Of a stretch of 64,000 nt of DNA, positions 53,478 to 63,384 are shown in pieces. The position numbers and the translations under genes were made by a program. The DNA is from Eutreptiella sp. 'Long Island Sound 2002' (lineage: Eukaryota; Euglenozoa; Euglenophyceae; Eutreptiales; Eutreptiaceae). The stretch is from the NCBI GenBank assembly GCA_964036045.1, contig OZ038381.1, positions 154,398,352-154,462,351 on the forward strand, written 5' to 3'. The notes below the pieces were generated by a model that was given only the letters and a program-made list of their open reading frames with translations, had not been told where the DNA came from and made no database searches. Every line of letters begins with the position of its first letter. Position 1 is the stretch's first letter.

Positions 53478-54084
53478 TCAACACGCACAATACGAATGAA
53501 TGAACACTATCATAAAAAAGTGTGAAGACCATATATTGATGAATACACTTGTCCTACACCTTGGCATCGGCCTTGTATTGCACCCTCCGGGCCTCCGCCT
53601 CCTCATATGTCTTTTCACAATCAGTTTGTTTTTTACCGCCACGAGGCTAATGTCATCTTCCCCCAGTAGTTGCGGGGGCATGATGAGCATTCGCCAACCG
53701 GGACGGGTGGCCTTTGTCCATTCACTCCTCAGAGCATCATCTAACTCCCAGCCACGCAAAAGCATGGCATCATACCCACAACAAACAACCCATTCCTTAT
53801 CACACTTTGAATCCTTTTTCATTTCCAATTGCATGGGAACCCAAAATTTATCTAGGTCTTTAAGACGTAGAGGGGCCCTTGTCGGAGGGACCCCATCTTC
53901 CTCAACCACTCTCTCTACTTCCTTGCATTCCTCTTCCTCATCCGCATCATTGGTTGGTTCCTCTTCCTCGTTTGGGTCATCCACATCATTGGTTGGTTCC
54001 TCTTTCTCTTCCTCTTCCTCCTTTTTTGCTTCCTCCTCAACGTTGCTTGCCACGGCTCCTTTCAAACTCACTTTGAGGCTCTAG
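53478..54084 (-). pseudogene. last exon of transposon-like gene: acidic region and globular tail
   Basis: Minus-strand frame with a long Glu/Asp-rich segment (KEEEEEKEEPTNDVDDPNEE) followed by globular sequence (KEWVVCCGYDAMLLRGWELD, GWRMLIMPPQLLGEDDISLV). A splice acceptor CTCTCTAG lies just upstream at about 54,085, and a GTGAGT donor ends the preceding exon near 54,178. I do not recognise the domain. The frame stays open to a stop at 53,478, though the last 20 residues look non-conserved. Confidence 0.5.
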
Positions 54085-54171
54085 AGAGAAAAGGCCAAAC
54101 CAACAGACAAAAGCAAAGGAAATATCCATTCACATGCATGCAATACTACATAAGCAAGTGAAAGCAATGAC

Positions 54172-54740
54172 TCACATTGTTAAAACCAACGGGAATGCAA
54201 GGCTCCGCAATTGCGCATCATCCGCTTCACGCATGTGTTCCGGCAATGCACACGTGTAAAACACGAGTGCCACCCTCCGACCACGCCATTGCCATGGGCC
54301 ATGCAATGCATGTGAATCAAAGACAACGCCATGTTGTTGGGCGTCACACAAGTACCCCTCGACGAGGGATCCATCCTCACACGTACCCATTGTGGGGATC
54401 GCCTTTCCGTCGTGGTGGATGATCCCTCCCTTCTCCACAAGAAAAGCCCCCCCATGGCAATCTGCCTCCTCCCCTGTCAACACGCAAACGCCCGGAATGC
54501 GGTGCTCATCATGTTCATGGCAATGCGATTGCATTGGTGAATGGCCATAACCGTAAACTACGGCTATGGCATTCCAATGGAAGGAGTGTGTGCGGAATTC
54601 TATTTGGGCATATTGGTTCAATTGGCTCACCAAGGTTGAATAATCTTCCATGCGACCGGTGATTTTTATTTTTTAAATGCGGGAAATTCCACCGCTGCTC
54701 CAAAGATGGCCTTGCAGAACTTGGCACCATACCGCCTCTT
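54172..54740 (-). pseudogene. possible 2OG-Fe(II) dioxygenase exon
   Basis: Counting from the ATG at 54,651, the protein has a His cluster SHCHEHDEHRIPG at 42-54, offering an Hx(D/E) iron-binding pair such as H47-D48-E49; then GGAFLVE at 67-73; and DSHALHGPWQWRGRR at 112-126, supplying a distal His (H117) and a 2-oxoglutarate-binding Arg. This HxD/E ... GG ... H ... R order fits 2OG-Fe(II) oxygenases, perhaps the TET/JBP-like type known from some transposons. Protein-like sequence continues upstream (RRYGAKFCKAIFGAAVEFPA), but an A-run at about 54,673-54,684 shifts the frame by one. The assignment is tentative. Confidence 0.4.
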
Positions 54741-54757
54741 GTAGGACTACTTCATCT

Positions 54758-55020
54758 TCATGATGTCTTGGAATAGCCCTTGTGGACAAATGTCACGAAA
54801 GGAATTACACACCTTTCGTCCACTCTCTCCTCGCTCCTTGAGGTCAATTCGACAATCTCATCCTTTGGTTCTACCGCGGGCTTCGGTGTTGCCTTCTTGG
54901 GAGCATCCTTCCCCTTCGGCTTCTTCAGAGCACCCATTGCCTTTTTGTCTCCCTTCTTGGGCACCCCCTTGGGTTGTAAGGCGGCCAAATTCTTTAAGGC
55001 CTTCTTGCTCAAGCGCGCAC
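54758..55020 (-). pseudogene. Lys/Ala-rich exon of the same gene
   Basis: Low-complexity basic segment (KKGDKKAMGALKKPKGKDAP) between a TTGTAG acceptor near 55,022 and a likely GTGTGTAAT donor near 54,810. It is probably a nuclear or DNA-binding linker. It joins the NLS-rich exon upstream to the dioxygenase-like exon. Confidence 0.45.
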
Positions 55021-55125
55021 CTACAAGCGAACGAAGTGGATGTGCACCAAGTGGATGCTCCCTTGTTCAATTGAAGTAAATTCAATTCTACTTGTTCAAT
55101 TGGCCATGTTGAAAGTCAATTGAAC

Positions 55126-56230
55126 ACACCTGGGATCTCTTCGGCGGTGTCTTGTGCATGCTTTGCCTTTTTCGATTTCTTCTCGACCACCTCATCTTCT
55201 TCATTGCGTCGACGCTTCTTCACCTTTTTCTGGGACTTGCGATTGGAGGGGTCGTTGGAGTGTGGAGCTTGGAGCATGATTGACTCCGGATCTTGGGGCT
55301 TGATAGACTCCGCATCGATGGGCAGTGGTTGGACATCACTCAAGGGCCTCCACCATCCACTCTTCGCAAGGGGTCGCTTGTTGCGTTTTTCCCATTGGCT
55401 CACTCCGGCTTTCCGTTCTTTGATGTGTTCCGCCAATGCCGCAAGAATGCGTAGTTCCCAACTTGGCTTCGACAATAGTGTTGCTTCGAGATCAACAAGG
55501 TCAACGAGGGTTGGCGCTTCGCGAGGGTGCTCAAGGAGGATTTGCACGCCCCGCGGCGAAACCGCCAAATCTGACACGACCCAATGCGGGTCCGTGGCAT
55601 CCGGAAGGGCGGCGGCGGCGCTCCTATTGGTCTCCTGCAGGGAGGCGGCGTACGCTGCCATTGGGCTTGGGGCTCCATGACCTCCATGACCTCCACGTGG
55701 TGTCCTCAAATGCGGGGCCAACATAACACCTTGGATCCGGCCTTGGTACCGGTGTGCGCACTCTTCTTGGTACCACGTTCGCGGCACACTCGCGAATTCA
55801 AACCCCCAGGGCTTCGTGGCCCGTGGCTGCCTGCAGGTGTGTGTTTCCCGAGGCTATGGTGGTCCCAAGCGCGATATATGGCGCACCATACATCGACGCC
55901 TGGGTTTTTGTACCCGTTTAGTGTAAATATTGTTTTGAGGGATGCTTCCTTCTCTTCAAGTGGGGCCCATGTTGGCCCCCACGGTCCGTAGGCGTTGACC
56001 ATTTTTTTATAACATCGTTGGTAGATAAGGAGAAGCGTGAGATGCGAGCCATGTGGTATATGGACAATTGCGGTGTTCTGATGCGGCCATTGGGCCCGTC
56101 GCATTGCACTTGTGAGTGGGAAGGCAAAAGGTGGCTTACCCATGAAATTTGGTTGCGGCGCTGGTGGTAGTTGCCATACCCACATGCATGAAACATCGCC
56201 ATACGCACACGCACGAAGCATCCCCACACA
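55126..56230 (-). pseudogene. middle exon of transposon-like gene, copy D
   Basis: Protein-like sequence (KKMVNAYGPWGPTWAPLEEK; NPGVDVWCAIYRAWDHHSLG) followed by a Ser/Pro region and a strong basic NLS (KSQKKVKKRRRNEEDEVVEKK) near the exon end, with a GTGTGT donor at about 55,128. A 1-base deletion at about 55,798 shifts the frame; the duplicate at 63,385-63,964 lacks this deletion and is open. No known domain is recognised. Confidence 0.55.
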
Positions 56231-56444
56231 CCTGCTGCCGTTGTGGAGACTCCGCGGACCCCAATAGTGCTTGGGCTAGCACTTGCCCAAGCACGTCCAT
56301 CATGCCCCTTCGAAGAGAGAACGCAATAGCTTAAAGTGTATATCCTACACCCACTCACTCCTCCACTTCATCCTCCGATTCATTATTATCTGCATTGAAC
56401 CACGCATATACAGCATCCACAATTTTTTGGTTCGTGCATTGCGC

Positions 56445-57911
56445 CTACCGCGTCTCGTTGCGTGCAATAATCGGAACAAAAAAATAGAGAAATATATATT
56501 GAAGAGTTTGCTTCATTGCCAAACTCTCTCTACGAAAACGATCCGCTACACCACGAGGGAGTGTAGTATCAACATGCGTTGAGCCTCCGCGGTTAGTCAT
56601 GGTTAGAAAAATGCTTTTCAACAGGTGGTTAAGGGACTTGGCACTATCTTGACAAAATATGCCAAGCCCAAACTTACCTAGTTTAGGGAGTAGTGTGGGG
56701 CACACAAACTGAAAAAAATACAAATAGTGCGATGCACTTGTAGGAACAATATGGGTTCGAAAGTTAGCAACCACACGTTGACAATGATGAATGGCTTCAT
56801 CATTTTTCCATGTGCTATATAAGTGGCATAGGAGCCAACACATGTCCTCACCACTCTTGTCGGCACGAGTGCCAACTGTACCAAGCCATTGTGCAATAAG
56901 AGGCCATGCATGTAGCATGAGCCTCCATGTACACTCACCAGTTGGCTTGGGGGTCTTGCCTAAGGACCCCCGTACTCTACACCTTTTCAAATTTTTGTTG
57001 ATAGCAATGCCCTTACTATCATGATAGTTCTCAACAGAATCCTCTATATATGTACAAATTAAACAACCTATGACCATGAGGCCATGGAGGATACATTGTA
57101 CAAATCGCCAACGCTCCAAACGAATGAGTGGTGCCCTCATACAACCACGCCGTTGCATACAAGGACCACCACCCGTTCGGTATGTGGCTTCCGCGGCATT
57201 GGTACGCCACATGGCATCGGTGATGAACTTACGTTGGGCCCTTTGCCAAATGGCAAATGCATATACACTAGCGATCTCCCAATATTCCGATAATCCCAAC
57301 CATCGCCGCAACCACGGCTTGTCGTCCCCAAATCAGACTTCGCAATGCTCCTTCTTCCAGAACCACTCAAGTGTTGCACCGTCAATGAGAGCTTGCAACA
57401 ACTAGAAAGAGAAGAAGGTGCATTGTAAGTTGTAATGTTCAATCGAACGAGTTGAAAGTTCAATTCGTCAATTGAACAATTTGATGTGAATAACCACGAA
57501 GGACACATTGTAACACATACCTTGATATTTGCTTCCCAAAGGTTGGCAAGGATTGTAGCATCCTTGTCATCGCAATATGCCACACCAATGATGAATTGGT
57601 GTTCCACGTTCCGGGCCAATTGGCCCCAATTACCAAATGTTATGCATAATTGGGACCATTGAGTGCCCGCAACGGGGAATGCGTCCGCACGGACAATAAG
57701 GGTCAAAGGCATGCAAGTATCCCATGCACTATGTAACACCTTATGTCGTTGCATAAATTTGACAACCTCTAGGATACTCCATGATATCCCAATAGCTCCG
57801 TCTTCTGTAGTAAGTTTTGGAGCCTCTAGCCGCATTTCACTACACAATTCCCTCCACTTATCGTTGACGGACTTCAACGAAGGTAAGCGTGGAGACCATT
57901 GTACACGGAGG
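56445..57911 (-). pseudogene. transposon-like gene, first visible exons
   Basis: Exon 57,911-57,521 encodes a conserved-looking block (TLIVRADAFPVAGTQWSQLC, IGVAYCDDKDATILANLWEA). A clean GT...AG intron occupies 57,520-57,402 (119 nt, phase 0). The next exon runs to a stop at 56,445 (KPWLRRWLGLSEYWEIASVY; MCWLLCHLYSTWKNDEAIHH; FGLGIFCQDSAKSLNHLLKS). A TGA at about 57,331 stands where Trp is expected (EV*FGDDKPW), so the copy is dead. The architecture suggests a large DNA-transposon protein, but I cannot name the family. The upstream end is cut by insert 3. Confidence 0.55.
57402..57520 (-). other. spliceosomal intron
   Basis: Donor CAAG|GTATGTG and acceptor TTTCTAG|TTG on the minus strand, 119 nt, joining two open frames (NLWEANIK and LLQALIDGATLEW) in phase. 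It contains AT-rich, stop-rich sequence. Confidence 0.75.
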
Positions 57912-58492
57912 TAGGTAGGTAGGTATCTTCGGGAGCTCGGGATGCCTCCTTTGACATTGCAGGAAGAAGGTCTTACCAAGAGGACGTCCTGTCCCTCCCA
58001 CTGCCCTATGTCAGGTGCCTCTTGAGCCGCTCCCGCATGTGCTTGGGAAGGCATTGTCGCGGCCACCCGGTCCATGTGTCCCAGGTGGGAGGGTGTCCCC
58101 ACATGTGTCCATGGGTAGGGCCACATGCCCCCTCCTTTGGGCGGCAGCTCTGGGGGGCTGCCCAGCCGTGTGGAGTATCTCTCACCACAAGGGGTATTGC
58201 TCCCGCTTGTCTACGGTACGACCGCCTCACCCTTGTTGCTTGAGTTGCGGGGCCACTCTGCTTGGCAGGTGACACCCTCCTGGACTGTGTACCGGCTCGC
58301 CTGTCACCGGTTGCTTCCATGGCTCCGGGTGACGTTTGCCATGGTCCCCGATGCAGCCTGGCCGGGCTCGGACCAGTGGCCTTGGAGTACCGCTCCTGCC
58401 ACTGGCCCGGTGGGTCGGCTGGGTCGCCCCAGTGCGTCCGACCCATGGGGTATTGGTTCTTTCCTGTCCCTCGGCCGCCCTACGTGTGTGCA

Positions 58493-58685
58493 GTGTCCTG
58501 GGCCGTTGGGCTCCTGTTCACCGGTGTGCCCGCGCGGTTTGCTGTGGTGCGTCTGCGGTGTCCTGGGCCAGCTGGCTCCTGTTCACCGGTGTGCTCGCTC
58601 GGTGTGTTGTGTTGCATGTGCGGTGTCCTGGGCCACTGGGCTCCTGTTCACCGGTGTGCGTGCTGTGTGCGGTGCGCGTGTGCCA
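58493..58685. repeat. 65-bp tandem repeat, three units
   Basis: GTGTCCTGGGCC starts units at 58,493, 58,558 and 58,623; each contains GGCTCCTGTTCACCGGTGTG. It lies inside insert 3. Confidence 0.85.
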
Positions 58686-58722
58686 TGGGTGGTTGTGTCC
58701 CTCTTCTTCCCCCCCTAATTTT

Positions 58723-58799
58723 CGTTTTTTTTTTTTCTGTTTTTTTTTTTTTTTTTTTTCTGGAAAAAAAAAAAAGAAAAAGAAAAAACAAAAAAGAGG
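58723..58799. repeat. T-run / A-run inverted homopolymers
   Basis: About 35 T (interrupted by CTG) is followed after CTGG by about 30 A-rich bases, able to form a long A-T hairpin in otherwise GC-rich DNA. Homopolymer lengths here are likely unreliable. Confidence 0.8.
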
Positions 58800-58949
58800 A
58801 AAGCAGGGGCGCGCGTACACTGCAGGCACAGGCATGGGCAGCTGGTGCGGCGGTGCTATAGCGTTGTGTCCTCTGGCGTGTGTCGTCGGTGCTGTGGCGG
58901 CGGTCGCGCCCCAGTGGTGCGGCTCGCGTGTCCTGATGTACACGGATAT

Positions 58950-59325
58950 GGGTCAGGGTGGGTTTGGTTAGGTGTCTCTTTGCTTCTGGTGCTGGCTGGT
59001 TAGGCGACTGTGTGGGCTGTGGCTGTGGGCTGTGCCTACGTATTTCCCTCAGCGGGCCTGGTTTGGAGTCAAGGGTTGACGGTTTCGGGATGTGGCTCGG
59101 GTTTGATTTGTGTTGGGGCTTCGGCTCGGTTAGGCTTGGGTCAGGGTGGGTTTGGTGAGGTGTCTCTTTGCTTCTGGTGCTGGCTGGTTAGGCGGCTGTG
59201 TGGGCTGTGGGTGTGGGCTGTGGTTACGTTGTTCCCTCGGCGGGTTTGGTTAGGAGTCAAGGGTTAGCGGTTTCGGGGTGTGGCTCGGGTTTGATTTGTG
59301 CTTGAGTTCTGGCTCGGTTAGGCGG
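58950..59325. repeat. about 189-bp tandem duplication
   Basis: GGGTCAGGGTGGGTTTGGT begins copies at 58,950 and 59,139, and both run through GTTTCGGG(A/G)TGTGGCTCGG to a GGCTCGGTTAGGC end. The copies differ at scattered positions. Confidence 0.85.
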
Positions 59326-60012
59326 TTGCGCGGGGCCGGGCGTGTGGGTAGCGGCGTCCACGGGGTCGTGTGCCCGAGGCGAGTGCGGGGTGGTGCGTGC
59401 GGGCCGGCCGTTGGCCGGTGGCCTCACTGGGAGTCCCACACGGAGGGGTCGACGGGCGTGCCGGGGGCGTACGCAGCAATGCAGGTTGGGCAGCAGCGGG
59501 CGCACGTGCAGGGCGTCGGCGTGCTCGATGGGGACCTCACTGAGGACCGAGGGGTTGGCGGCAAGCAGTATGCGATGCCCGGGAGGGGTGGCGGCGAGGA
59601 GCGGGAGGATGTCCGCGGCCCGCGACGTGGGGGTGAACACGACGTGGGCCGGGTGCGGCCCCGGGAGCGGTGTTGGGGGGGGCGGGACCACAGGACGGCG
59701 GTCTACTGTGAGGCGATGCTGTGGCGCAGTGTGTGGGGCCGGGTGCTGGGCGGCGTGGGGACGTGTGGCGGGAGGGGGGGGGGGCGAGGCGGTGGCGTGG
59801 GAGGGGGCACGGCGGAGGAGTGACGTCAGTGACGTGTGTGTCGTGCTGAGGGTGGGGAGGAGCCCACGGTATCGGGTCCGGGTTCGGCGCCTTTGGGCGT
59901 AGTGGTGCTCGTTGTCGTGTGCGTTGGCTTCCTTCGGCGTCCGGTTCGTTTGGTGACTTCTGGGCGGGGCCTGGCGTGGCGCCCCGTGGTGGTGGTGTGC
60001 TGGGTAACGGGG

Positions 60013-62530
60013 TTAGATGGCGGCGCCGCTGGCCGGGGGGTCTGGCGCGTCGTGTTGTGTGGCGCGCAGGGCTCCTGGGGTGCTGTGGGTGTCGCCGGTG
60101 TCGGTGCGCTGACGCTTGTGGGGTGGTGAGGGGGTGTGTGCGTGCGGGGCTGGGCTTTGGGTGATGTCCCACAGGCGGATGCCGTCTCGCCGCGTTTCCT
60201 GGAGGGTCTCCCGCAGGCGCCTGAGGACGTACGGGTGGTCCTGGGGCGCGGGGAGGTTGCGGGGGTGGACTCCCAGGGGGTGGAGCGCATCGGCCAGCAT
60301 GGCTTCCCATGCGGCCTGCGGCATCCACCCCCCCGCCGGCCGGAGGCGGCCGTTCTCCACCGACCCCTTGCGGGGCCGATGGACCAGGCCCTCGAGGGAG
60401 GGCTCTCCCCGGGCCCACTTCCGCAGCTCCCAGAGCTGCGTGTGGGTCCAGCGCTGCCACCACTGTTCCTGGGCGGGCCTGCGGTCGTGGGCGGAGGAGT
60501 GGGCGTGGGTGGGTGTGACGGGGTCGTGGGGACCGGCGGCGGCGGCGGGCCTGGGGGATTCCTCGTAGTCCTGTTCCGTGGGGGTGCGTGGGGAGTGGGG
60601 GTGCACGCGGACGTGGACCCGCGGGTGGGCGCGTACGGTCTCCGCCTCGGGGTTGGGCGGGGATTCGCGGCGGCGGCGGTAGTGGGGCATGCGTTGCATG
60701 TGGGCTGTCATCGGGGGCCGGTAGGGGGGCGAGGGCGCTGCTGGTGGACCCTGGCGTTGTTCTGGCTTGGTCGGGGGCGGTCCGTGGGCCTGGGGTGCGG
60801 GCTTTGGGAGGTGGTGGGACGAGGCGCGTCGCGCTTCGGCCGCGGCGCGCTCCGCCATGAAGGTGGTGGCGGTGGCGTCGGTGACGGTGGAGGGGCGCCG
60901 CGCTGGGCGCTGCTGCCTTCGGGCCTGGGACGGCTGGGGCCGGATGTCGTAGAGGACATCCTCGGGGGGCCGGGCTCGCGTTGCCGTCGTGGCGCCAGGT
61001 TTGGGCTTGGGTTTGGGCTTGGCTGCGGGTCGCCGTTTGGCGGCGGTCTTGGGCTTCGCCTGGGTCGTGGGCGTGGGCTTCGCCGGGGCGTGGGCTTTGG
61101 CGGCGGCGGGGCTGCTCGCGGTGGGGGCGGGTTTGGAGGCCCGTTTGGGAGGTGTCCCCCGCGGCCTGGGGGGTGGAGTGCTGGACAAGGACGTGGTGGT
61201 GGTGGTGGATGAGGTGGTCCTGGTGGTGGAGGTTGTGGAGTCGGAGGCGAAGGAGAGGGCCGCGGGAGACGGCGGAGGGTCCCGGGCCTCGGGGGCGGGC
61301 GTATGATGCTGGGTCCTGTAAGTAGCGAGAACGAGGGTGCAGGTTCGGGCATCGGGCGTGTGCGCGCGTTTTCCCTGGTGATCCGTGCGTGCTGGTGCTG
61401 GCGTGGCGGCGTTGTCCTGGCCGCGCGGGCACGTGGGTTACCCGGGGGGTGGCCATCTCTGCTCCAGGACGTGGGGGTGTGTTTGCTGGAGGTAGTCGAG
61501 GGTCCGGAAGAAGCATCGCTGGATGCCGGGCATGTCCTCCTCTGTGAGGTGGGGGTAGTTTTGGGTGGGGGTGTGGGGGCCCGGCCATAGCAGCGCCATG
61601 AGGCGGGCTGCCACCATGTACGGGCATAGTTGTGGGGTGGTGGGGCGTGGGGGGGTGGGTCCCTCGCGGTTTCGGGGGGCTTCCCTCTGCTGGGGGCGCA
61701 GCGTGACCACCCACACCCATCGGTCCGTGGGGATCCCTCAGGTCCGTTGGGTCCACTTGGCGAGGCAATACATTGCCCTACCAAGGCCCTGGCAGCCGCT
61801 GCGGATGGAGAGCAGCGTGTCCAGGGATGCGGGTTCCCACGTGCCGCAGATGTGGGGGTCGTCCGGGTCGTCCCCCCTGGCGTACGTGTCGGGGCCTGGG
61901 TTGTGTGGGGGGGGGGTGTAGTCGGCGGGGAGGAGGGAGTCGGTGCCGTGTACCACCCAGTGGTCTGTGGGTGCGTCGTAGGTGGTGGTGGAGAGGGTGT
62001 AGTGCAGATTGTACATGAGGGTCATGTACGTGGAGGGGGCTGGCTGCTGCTCGTCGGGGGTGGGGATGTCCCCCGGGACGTGGTGCCGGAAGTTGCTTAG
62101 GGAGGCCATCCGGGCTACCCATGTTTCCCGCTCCCACTCTTTGGTGCTGTCCGGGGTGGCGTCGGGTGGGGGGTGGGCCATGTTGGGCTCGCGGTAGCGG
62201 GTGCGGCCCCGGGTGCTGTCCCGCTCCGGCAGGGGGTGTCCGACCAGGTGTCGCCCCCAGTCGATGGGGGGCACCCAGATCCGGCTCCCCGTGGGGGGCG
62301 GGCTCTCGTCGTCTGGGGTGGCGCGTGGGGGGCGCTCGTGTCGGGCGACGTGGAGGAAGGCGTCGAAGAGGAAGTCTCTGACGCCTTCCCCCAGGGTGGC
62401 CGCCTGGACCAGGGTGGCCGCCCGGATGGGGGTGCTGGTGCCGGAGGTGCGGAGGTACAGCAAGACGTCCTGTTCCCCGAGTCCCCGGAGGTGCTGCCGT
62501 CCCGCTGCGTGGTTGTGTAGGGCGTAGGGT
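60013..62530 (-). CDS. Pro-rich protein with MPQAAWEA domain, insert 3
   Basis: Protein-like sequence begins upstream of 62,530 and includes EQDVLLYLRTSGTSTPIRAA, GVRDFLFDAFLHVARHERPP, STYMTLMYNLHYTLSTTTYD and GRAMYCLAKWTQRT. An in-frame TGA (61,738) may be a mutated Arg codon; the frame continues through LCPYMVAARLMALLWPGP and EEDMPGIQRCFFRTLDYLQQ. A likely intron (GTAACC ... CTTACAG, about 61,434-61,317) joins in frame to a Ser/Thr then Lys/Pro/Ala-rich segment. The C-terminus has LWELRKWARGEPSLEG and GGWMPQAAWEAMLADALHPL, ending at a stop at 60,013. The C-terminal domain matches insert 1; the N-terminal part has no counterpart there. Function unknown. Confidence 0.45.
61317..61434 (-). other. 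candidate intron in the insert 3 gene
   Basis: On the minus strand CCCCCCGG|GTAACC to CTACTTACAG|GACCCAGC. Removing it joins WPPPG to TQHHTPAPEARD in frame and skips a TAA. Without transcript data this is a prediction. Confidence 0.4.
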
Positions 62531-62699
62531 TCGGCCGGTGCGGCGACTGGTGGTGCGGGGTGTGATGGGGGGGGTGGTGTGGGTTGGGGGGGGTGGTCGT
62601 CGCTGTCGTGCGTGGGGTCCGGTGATGGGGTCTCTTGTGGCGGTCGCGGGAGGGGGGATTCGCGGTGGCGTGTGTCGGCGGGGGCATTGACGTCGATTG

Positions 62700-63290
62700 G
62701 CTGGTGCTGGCTGCCGCGTGTTGTGTCCGTGGCCTGGTCTCGGGGGGGGGGGCGGGGGGGGGTGGTGCGGGGGTGGCGCTGTTGGTGGTGGGGGGGGCGG
62801 GGGTGGGTGTTGCGCTGGCTGGGGGTCTGGGCGTCCCTGTGGGTCGTGTGGTTGTTGCGTGTGTGCGCCGTGTGGCCCTTGCGTTCTTGACTGGTTTTGG
62901 TGCCGGGGTGTAGGTGGGAGGCGGCCGCATGAGCGTCCGGGTGGGGCTGTGGTCCGTATGTAATGGGTGGCTGCTGGTGGATGGTGCTCGCTGGTATGGG
63001 GTGTGGGTGGGGGGGCTGCTGGTGGTGGTGGGGTGGGGGGGGCGGGGGTGGGTGTTGTGCCGGCTGGGGGTCCGGGCGTCCCTGTGGGTCGTGTGGGTGT
63101 TGTGTGTGTGCGCTGTGTGGCCCTTGCGGTTCTTGACTGGTTGCGGTGCCGGGGTCGGGTGGGAGGCGACCGCATGAGCCCCCGGGTGGGGCTGTGGTCC
63201 GTATGTGACCGGTGGCTGCTGGTGGATGGTGCTCGCTGGTATAGGGTGTGGGTGGGAGGGCTGTTGGTGGTGGTGGGCCGCTCCTACTAG
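62700..63290. repeat. 245-bp tandem repeat, about 2.4 units
   Basis: CGCATGAGC(G/C)(T/C)CCGGGTGGGG marks units at 62,926 and 63,171; the preceding partial unit (about 62,780-62,920) shares GTCCCTGTGGGTCGTGTGG and CTTGACTGGTT. It lies close to the right end of insert 3, as the 212-bp repeat does in insert 2. Confidence 0.8.
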
Positions 63291-63384
63291 GCCCTGGTGT
63301 TGCTGGTGTGCGTGCGCGGCTCCTCGCGGGTCCATGGGGGTGTACCGTGGCTCGTATGTCGTGGGCCCGTGTAGCGGGGGCGGC

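Larger units (their letters stand above)
55526..57911 (-). repeat. direct duplication flanking insert 3, left copy D
   Basis: 55,526-56,141 matches 63,385-64,000 with about three differences in 616 bp. If the pattern of inserts 1 and 2 holds, the duplication extends to 57,911, where GTAGGTAGGTAGG begins, making it about 2,386 bp; the rest of the right copy lies beyond the window. Confidence 0.85.
57912..63384 (-). mobile_element. GC-rich insert 3 (5.5 kb)
   Basis: The left junction carries GTAGGTAGGTAGGTA, as in insert 1, and the right junction is the start of the duplicated GGTGCTCAAGG. Minus-strand order: 245-bp tandem repeats (63,290-62,700), a coding stretch (62,530-60,013) with one probable intron, a further GC-rich tract, 190-bp and 65-bp tandem repeats, a T-run/A-run hairpin, and a stem-loop motif at 58,127-58,155. 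Size, orientation, junction repeat and the shared MPQAAWEA protein tie it to insert 1. No RT or transposase is seen. Confidence 0.7.

Noticed and set aside
59537-61768. 743-codon minus-strand ORF in insert 3
   Set aside because: It is an alternative frame over the preferred coding frame; low-complexity Pro/His/Arg throughout and without the MPQAAWEA domain.
40487-63384. Inserts as ordinary 5'-truncated LINEs
   Set aside because: The tail repeats fit, but no reverse transcriptase or endonuclease is seen where a truncated LINE would keep it, and target duplications are far too long. Left open as a non-autonomous variant.
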